A stretch of DNA of 9,824 bases from positions 1 through 9,824 of the forward strand of contig CAZMSA010000137.1 in NCBI GenBank assembly GCA_964568825.1. The letters run 5' to 3'. The stretch comes from CAVVDT01 sp964568825. Lineage in GTDB: Bacteria; Pseudomonadota; Alphaproteobacteria; Rhizobiales; Aestuariivirgaceae. Made by a program: the position numbers and the translations under genes. Below are positions 6,098-9,824 of the stretch, piece after piece. Numbering within the stretch: the first letter of the stretch is position 1; the number at the start of each line of letters is the position of its first letter. The notes under the pieces were generated by a model that did not search any database, was not told the DNA's origin, and saw only the letters and a list, made by a program, of their open reading frames with translations.

Positions 6098-6166
6098 GGG
6101 CCCGATGCCGATCCACGCGACACCGTGACGGCCGATCTGTGGGAGCCTTATCTCGATGCCTGCTGA
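5870..6166 (+). repeat. Duplicated 297-base segment, copy 2 (3' part of second beta gene)
   Basis: This is the partner of 5213-5509, of identical length with no insertions or deletions. It contains the TGG-to-TGA change at 6095-6097 and ends at the ancestral stop codon at 6164-6166. Confidence 0.9.
6095..6166 (+). pseudogene. Stranded 3' end of the second beta gene beyond the premature TGA
   Basis: After TGA at 6095-6097 the same frame reads GPDADPRDTVTADLWEPYL and three more residues to a TGA at 6164-6166. The first beta gene ends with GPDADPRDSVTADLWEPYL. No frameshift is needed; one G-to-A change restores the full protein. The last 11 bases overlap the start of the activator gene, as expected of an originally coupled pair. 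Confidence 0.85.
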
Positions 6167-6509
6167 CAAGCTTGATGCCCTGCCCCGCCTGCCGCGCGAC
6201 GACGCCGGTCCGGTGTTCGCCGCCCCCTGGCAGGCGCAGGCCTTTGCGCTGGCGGTGAAGCTCAACGAGGCCGGCGTCTTCACCTGGAGCGAATGGGCCG
6301 AAACCTTAGGCGCCGAACTGGCCGCCGCCGGCCCCAGCGACAGCGCCGACAATTATTACGAGCACTGGCTGGCGGCGCTGGAAAAGCTGGCGGTGACCAA
6401 AGGCACCATGTCGCGCCACGACCGCCTCGCCCGCCGCGATGCCTGGGACCGCGCCGCCCGCGCCACGCCACACGGCGAGCCCATCGTTCTCGGGCGCGAC
6501 GAGCGCTGA
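6156..6509 (+). CDS. nthE: Nitrile hydratase accessory/activator protein
   Basis: This small 117-residue protein belongs to the nitrile hydratase accessory family (P14K/activator), which is related to the N-terminal half of the beta subunit. In characterised cobalt enzymes the activator binds alpha and delivers the metal-loaded, oxidised alpha subunit to beta by subunit swapping. Diagnostic parts are GPVFAAPWQAQAFALAVKLNE (around 18-38), FTWSEWAETLGAEL (42-55) and NYYEHWLAALEKL (66-78). No metal-binding cysteines are present. The ATG at 6156 lies inside the end of the ancestral second-beta frame, with GGGAG 10 bases upstream. It is the last gene of the operon. With the upstream stop moved to 6097, translation of this gene may have lost its original coupling to termination next door, since ribosomes now stop 58 bases before its ATG. 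Confidence 0.9.
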   Translation: MPADKLDALPRLPRDDAGPVFAAPWQAQAFALAVKLNEAGVFTWSEWAETLGAELAAAGPSDSADNYYEHWLAALEKLAVTKGTMSRHDRLARRDAWDRAARATPHGEPIVLGRDER

Positions 6510-6847
6510 TCGCCGAACCTCGCTGCAACGTGATTTGCCAGTGTGGGCGAATTTACCCAACTAGCCCGCATGACCGTCACCCTCGATCTTGGACCTCTCG
6601 ATGGCCGCATGCTGGTCGGCGGCGGCGCCTGCGACACCCCTCGCTGCCTGCAAGTGTTCAGCCGGCCTGCCCGAGGGCTATGCCGAGGCCCTGGAGACCG
6701 GCCTGTGGCCGTCGCTCGACATCCTGCCTCAAGCCGCCGAATAGACGGTCTGATGGAACTTTGCCGATAGTGGGTGGCAAAGGATGCATGCACGGCTGAA
6801 GTGAACTAGACTGTCGCCGAACAACCAGATTTTCCCGGAAGCGACCC
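6510..6847 (+). other. 338-base intergenic stretch without a confident gene
   Basis: This lies between the nitrile hydratase operon and the cyclase-hydrolase gene. One frame, from ATG 6601 to TAG 6742, gives 47 residues whose end looks coding-like (GLPEGYAEALETGLWPSLDI) but whose beginning is low-complexity. I cannot name it or see a good ribosome site, and it may be the scrap of a decayed gene. An overlapping 75-codon frame from 6543 has no recognisable content. Further right are a 7-bp inverted repeat and the leader of the cyclase gene. No convincing terminator for the upstream operon was seen. Confidence 0.45.
6759..6782. promoter_or_regulatory. Inverted repeat upstream of the cyclase-hydrolase gene
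   Basis: CTTTGCC (6759-6765) and GGCAAAG (6776-6782) are perfect 7-bp arms separated by 10 bases. The spacing is one turn or slightly less, compatible with a dimeric regulator. It lies 66 bases before the cyclase ATG. It has no T-run, so it is not an obvious terminator. Confidence 0.35.
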
Positions 6848-8248
6848 ATGGCCGAAACTCAAATCACCCGCCGCCTCGCTGCCATTCTGGCGGCCGATGT
6901 TGTCGGCTACAGCCGCATGGTGGGCGAGGATGAACAGGGCACCATCGATGCCTTGCGCGAAGTGCTGAGCAGCCACTTTCGCCCCATCGTCGCCCGCTAC
7001 AAGGGCCGCATCGTCAAGCTCATGGGCGACGGTGCGCTGGTGGAATTCTCGAGCGTGGTCGATGCGGTCGATGCCGCCGTCGAATTCCAGCGCGCCATGG
7101 CCGTCCGCAACGCTTCGGCCGACAAGCCCATCACGCTGCGGATCGGCGTCAATCTCGGCGATATCGTCATCGAGGGCGCCGACATCCTAGGCGACGGCGT
7201 CAATATCGCCGCCCGCCTCGAAGCCCGCGCCCCCGCTGGCGGTGTGCTGGTATCCGACGTCGCCTGGAGCCAGGTGGCCGGCAAGGTCGATGCCGGCTTT
7301 GCCGACGGCGGCGAAGTGCAGCTCAAGAACATCACCCGCCTGATCAGGGTGTGGCGCTGGGACGGTGGCGACAAGGAGGGTACCAATGCCCGTCCGCCCG
7401 CCCGCCATGAGGAACAGGAAATCCATTTCTGCACCGCTCCGGACGGCGCACGCATTGCCTATGCCTCGGTGGGGTCCGGGCCGCCAATGGTCAGGGCGCC
7501 GCATTGGATGACCCATCTCGAATACGAATGGCACAATCCCTTCACCCGGCATTTTCTCGAGGAACTCGCGGCAACGCACCGCCTCATCCGCTTCGACCAG
7601 CGCGCCAACGGGCTGTCGGACTGGGACGTCGATACCGTGTCGCTCGATGCCTTCGTCTCCGATCTCGAAACCGTGGTCGATGCCGTCGGCATCGAGCGCT
7701 TTCCCATCATGGCGCTGTCGCAGGGTTGCGCCATCTCCATTGCCTATACCGTTCGGCATCCCGAGCGGGTAAGCCGTCTCATCCTGTTCGGCGGCTTTGC
7801 CCGCGGGCCTTTCAAGCGCGGCGCCGCCGACAAGGAGCGCGCCGAAGCCCTCATCACCTTGATGAAGCACGGCTGGGGCCAGGACAATCCGGCTTTCCGC
7901 CAGATGTTCACCTCCGCCTTCATGCCCGATGCCACCCAGGAACAGATGCAATGGTTCAATGAGCTGCAGCGCCGCTCCGCTTCGCCCGACAACGCGGTAC
8001 GGCTGCGCCGGGCGGTCGCCGACTTCGAGGTGAGCGATCTGTGCGCACAAATAAAGGTCCCCACCCTGGTGCTGCATTGCCGCGACGATGCCGTGGTCCC
8101 CTTCGATGAAGGCCGGCGCATGGCGGCCATGATCCCCGGCGCCCGCTTCGTGCCGCTTGAAAGCCACAACCACATCGTGCTTGAGCATGAACCGGCCTGG
8201 CAGCGCCTCAGGCAGGAGATTCGCGATTTCCTCAAGGCCGGCGCCTGA
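6848..8248 (+). CDS. Class III adenylate/guanylate cyclase fused to an alpha/beta hydrolase
   Basis: This 466-residue two-domain protein begins with a class III nucleotide cyclase domain (about 8-175). The metal-binding aspartates are Asp17 in LAADVVGYSRMV and Asp61 in IVKLMGDGALVEF; the VNIAARLEARAPAGGVLVS segment carries the Asn and Arg that stabilise the transition state. After a linker, an alpha/beta hydrolase domain runs from about 190 to the end, starting IHFCTAPDGARIAYASVGSG. It has nucleophile Ser291 (ALSQG, with Ala replacing the usual first Gly of GxSxG), Asp414 (HCRDDAVVPF) and His442 (SHNHIVLEHEPAW). No transmembrane segment is seen, so it is probably cytoplasmic. Such fusions occur in rhizobial-type genomes, but their signal and hydrolase substrate are not established to my knowledge. 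The ATG follows GGAAG at good spacing. The TspO gene starts 3 bases after the stop. Both domains look catalytically intact; the product (cAMP or cGMP) is undetermined. Confidence 0.93.
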   Translation: MAETQITRRLAAILAADVVGYSRMVGEDEQGTIDALREVLSSHFRPIVARYKGRIVKLMGDGALVEFSSVVDAVDAAVEFQRAMAVRNASADKPITLRIGVNLGDIVIEGADILGDGVNIAARLEARAPAGGVLVSDVAWSQVAGKVDAGFADGGEVQLKNITRLIRVWRWDGGDKEGTNARPPARHEEQEIHFCTAPDGARIAYASVGSGPPMVRAPHWMTHLEYEWHNPFTRHFLEELAATHRLIRFDQRANGLSDWDVDTVSLDAFVSDLETVVDAVGIERFPIMALSQGCAISIAYTVRHPERVSRLILFGGFARGPFKRGAADKERAEALITLMKHGWGQDNPAFRQMFTSAFMPDATQEQMQWFNELQRRSASPDNAVRLRRAVADFEVSDLCAQIKVPTLVLHCRDDAVVPFDEGRRMAAMIPGARFVPLESHNHIVLEHEPAWQRLRQEIRDFLKAGA

Positions 8249-8251
8249 TCC

Positions 8252-8758
8252 ATGAAGAAACCCAAATCCGCCCAACTCCTGAAACGCGAACGCCGCTGGT
8301 GGATACTGGCAGGCCTCCTGGTGTTGTGCCTCGGCGCCGGCTGGATGGCCGGCACCGTCACCGCCGGACCGGTCAGGACCTGGTATCCAGGGCTCGCCAA
8401 GCCCGCATGGACTCCGCCCGGCTGGATATTCGCGCCCGTGTGGACGGCGCTTTATGTGATGATGGCGGTGGCGGCCTTCAGGGTGTGGTGCACCGATCCG
8501 CGCTTTTCCGGCACCCGGTTGGCGCTCAACTTCTTCTTTGCCCAACTGGTCTTCAACATCGCCTGGTCGTTCCTGTTCTTCGGCCTGCGCTCGCCCGGTC
8601 TGGCGCTCATCGACATGGGGCTTTTGTGGATCATGCTGGCGCTCACGGTTTACGCCTTCTTCGACCGCGACCACCCCGCCGGCTACCTCATGCTGCCGTA
8701 TCTGGCCTGGGTGAGTTTCGCCGCCGCGCTCAATGCCGCCATCTGGACGATGAATTGA
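8252..8758 (+). CDS. tspO: TspO/MBR family tryptophan-rich sensory protein
   Basis: This 168-residue inner-membrane protein has five predicted helices. TspO proteins bind porphyrins and other hydrophobic ligands; in Rhodobacter TspO modulates pigment gene expression. Family motifs are complete: WYPGLAKPAWTPPGWIFAPVW (44-64, the WTPP loop and start of helix 2), NIAWSFLFFGLRSPGLAL (102-119), and PYLAWVSFAAALNAAIW (149-165). A short basic N-terminal extension (KKPKSAQLLKRERR) precedes helix 1 (16-34) and would lie in the cytoplasm by the positive-inside rule. The gene begins 3 bases after the cyclase-hydrolase stop, so the two are probably co-transcribed. That pairing suggests, but does not show, a link between ligand sensing in the membrane and cyclic-nucleotide signalling. 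Confidence 0.95.
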   Translation: MKKPKSAQLLKRERRWWILAGLLVLCLGAGWMAGTVTAGPVRTWYPGLAKPAWTPPGWIFAPVWTALYVMMAVAAFRVWCTDPRFSGTRLALNFFFAQLVFNIAWSFLFFGLRSPGLALIDMGLLWIMLALTVYAFFDRDHPAGYLMLPYLAWVSFAAALNAAIWTMN

Positions 8759-8783
8759 ACCTCAGGCAGGGCCGATACCGAGA

Positions 8784-8813
8784 CCGGCGCGTCCGCGACG
8801 CCGCCGGAATTTT
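8784..8813 (+). terminator. Candidate intrinsic terminator after tspO
   Basis: CCGGCGCGTC (8784-8793) pairs with GACGC (8797-8801) and GCCGG (8803-8807) around a 3-base loop, with one bulged C at 8802. This 10-bp GC stem is followed at once by AATTTT (8808-8813). The T-run is short, so termination may be partial. Confidence 0.45.
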
Positions 8814-8841
8814 GCAAAATCTCCGCCGCCGGCGGTACACT
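8812..8841 (+). promoter_or_regulatory. Candidate promoter for the phytanoyl-CoA dioxygenase-family gene
   Basis: TTGCAA (8812-8817) and TACACT (8836-8841) are separated by 18 bases, a fair sigma-70-like pair. The -35 element sits in the AT-rich palindrome ATTTTGCAAAAT (8809-8820), and the spacer holds the GC palindrome CCGCCGGCGG (8826-8835). Transcription would begin near 8848, about 70 bases before the chosen ATG. Confidence 0.4.
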
Positions 8842-8915
8842 CCGGTCCGTCAGGGCGCGCCGTGGCGGCAAAGCGACAGGGTCCATCATTTGTTGCATGA
8901 GAATTGCCGGTGTCG

Positions 8916-9776
8916 ATGTTGAAACCTTCACCTCGCCGAATTCACGCCGCCCGCATTGCTGCTGCGAACTGGTGCAACACCAGCCGCCAGGCCCTGGCGC
9001 TGACCTTCCTGCTGCAACAGCACGAGCAAAAGGCGCTGAGGCGGGATGGCATGGCGATCATCGAGGACTTCTTGCCGACCGAGGCGTTCCACCGGGTGCG
9101 CGGCGAAGCCCGGCGGGCGGTCGAGGAGGTGGAAAAGGCGGTACCCGTCAGGCAGCGCCTGGAGCCCGGCTTCAGTGCCCCCGAACCCCATCCCTGGGGG
9201 TTTGACCGCTTTGACGGCGGCACCCTCAACCGCTTCATCGACATCGACCCGGCGAGCATGCCGGCGGTCAATGCATTGGCGCACGACCGGCGGGTGGCGC
9301 GGTTGTGCCGGGTGGGTCTGGGCATGCACCGTCCGCCGCGTCGCGGCATGATCTATCTCACCGTGCACGGGGACGAGGCGGCCAACCACGATATCCAGAA
9401 GGACCTGCACCGCGACACCTTCTTCAGGAAGATGAAGTACTGGTACTTTCTCGAGCCTGTCACTGCCGATGACGGCCCGTTCGTCTATGCGCCCGGCAGC
9501 CATCGGCTGACACCTGAACGCTTGCGCTGGGAACATGCACAGGCCGAAAGGCAGGGCATACCGAGTGTCTTCGTCGATGGCGCCTTCCGCATCTCGGACG
9601 TCGAACTGGCGGAGATGGGGCTGCCGCCGCCGCGCGCCATCGAGGTTGCGGCCAACACCCTGGTGATCGCCGACACCTTCGGTTTCCACCGCCGTGGCAA
9701 TGCCCGGCCTGGCAGCCGCCGCCTGTCGATCTACGGCCAGAAGAAGCCCTGGCCCTTCGCGCCGGTCGGGGCCTAG
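8916..9776 (+). CDS. Phytanoyl-CoA dioxygenase (PhyH) family protein, Fe(II)/2-oxoglutarate-dependent
   Basis: This 286-residue cytoplasmic enzyme of the PhyH-type Fe(II)/2-oxoglutarate oxygenases hydroxylates a small organic substrate using oxygen. The iron triad is visible: His165 and Asp167 in DLHRDTFF, and distal His258 in TFGFHRRG. Arg268 in PGSRRLSIYG, ten residues after the distal His, is in place to bind 2-oxoglutarate. The core motif KYWYFLEPVTADDGPFVYAPGSHRLTPERL (about 173-202) is typical. The N-terminus has a helical stretch and RDGMAIIEDFLP, the usual opening of the fold. The frame opens just after an in-frame TGA at 8898; ATG 8916 is preferred over TTG 8904 and GTG 8910, with no strong ribosome site for any of them. 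The gene stands alone after a terminator-like hairpin, and its substrate cannot be told. The TAG stop touches a long palindrome. Confidence 0.88.
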   Translation: MLKPSPRRIHAARIAAANWCNTSRQALALTFLLQQHEQKALRRDGMAIIEDFLPTEAFHRVRGEARRAVEEVEKAVPVRQRLEPGFSAPEPHPWGFDRFDGGTLNRFIDIDPASMPAVNALAHDRRVARLCRVGLGMHRPPRRGMIYLTVHGDEAANHDIQKDLHRDTFFRKMKYWYFLEPVTADDGPFVYAPGSHRLTPERLRWEHAQAERQGIPSVFVDGAFRISDVELAEMGLPPPRAIEVAANTLVIADTFGFHRRGNARPGSRRLSIYGQKKPWPFAPVGA

Positions 9777-9823
9777 ATCAGCATGCAATTGGGTGGAATC
9801 ACCCAATTGCATAAAAGCTGATC
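9776..9823. repeat. Long bulged palindrome at the end of the dioxygenase gene
   Basis: ATGCAATTGGGTG (9783-9795) and CACCCAATTGCAT (9800-9812) form a perfect 13-bp stem with the loop GAAT. GATCAGC (9776-9782) and GCTGATC (9817-9823) extend it by 7 bp after an AAAA bulge (9813-9816). No T-run follows within the window, so this is either a terminator whose tail lies outside or a palindromic repeat element. Confidence 0.8.
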
Positions 9824-9824
9824 G

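Noticed and set aside
5213..6166. The duplicated beta segments as a mobile element or CRISPR-like repeat.
   Set aside because: The repeats are in-frame protein-coding domains of two adjacent genes, with no transposase, terminal inverted repeats or spacer pattern.
6775..6794. TGGCAAAGGATGCA as a possible sigma-54 promoter for the cyclase gene.
   Set aside because: The GG and GC elements are two bases too close together for the -24/-12 spacing, which sigma-54 does not tolerate.
7187..8674. A 495-codon open frame on the minus strand opposite the cyclase-hydrolase and tspO genes.
   Set aside because: It is a by-product of high-GC coding bias. The top strand has two clearly recognisable genes with full motifs, and the antisense protein is low-complexity without a known fold.
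8928..9812. A 294-codon minus-strand frame opposite the dioxygenase gene.
   Set aside because: The top-strand frame has the complete iron and 2-oxoglutarate residues; the antisense frame shows no domain and starts inside the terminal palindrome.

Overview
The window is GC-rich, densely coded DNA of an alphaproteobacterium, most likely from the Hyphomicrobiales (Rhizobiales). This placement is an inference from the gene families: a TakP-type TRAP transporter, a class III cyclase fused to an alpha/beta hydrolase, a cobalt-type nitrile hydratase and a TspO protein. No RNA gene, CRISPR array, transposase or phage gene was seen.

Layout. (1) Positions 1-2404 hold the end of a TRAP large permease gene (+), which runs off the left edge, and the matching Tat-exported binding protein gene (-). 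The two genes converge on a hairpin with T-runs on both sides, which looks like a shared bidirectional terminator. (2) Positions 2405-3458 hold a divergent promoter region with a 16-bp palindrome, then a class-I-glutamine-amidotransferase-fold hydrolase of peptidase family C26 (PuuD-like). (3) Positions 3455-4138 (-) encode a type II (S)-2-haloacid dehalogenase with all known catalytic residues. Its stop codon overlaps that of the C26 gene. (4) Positions 4215-6509 (+) are a tightly packed nitrile hydratase operon: alpha subunit, beta subunit, a second beta paralog, then the activator/accessory protein. (5) Positions 6510-6847 contain no confident gene, only a possible gene scrap and an inverted repeat. 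(6) Positions 6848-8758 (+) encode a cyclase-alpha/beta-hydrolase fusion followed 3 bases later by TspO/MBR. (7) Positions 8759-9776 hold a terminator-like hairpin, a promoter-like site and a phytanoyl-CoA dioxygenase-family gene. The window ends in a long imperfect palindrome.

Function. The nitrile hydratase operon would convert nitriles to amides. No amidase is present here to finish the route to acids. The TRAP system would import organic acids, and the dehalogenase would turn 2-haloacids into hydroxyacids. A shared catabolic theme of organic and halogenated acids and nitriles is plausible but inferred only from proximity.

The most unusual part is the nitrile hydratase operon. It carries two beta genes in tandem whose C-terminal halves are nearly identical in DNA, including 69 bases without a mismatch, while their N-terminal halves have diverged. 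The second beta gene has a TGG-to-TGA change that removes its last 23 residues, although the frame beyond it is still intact and still overlaps the start of the activator gene.
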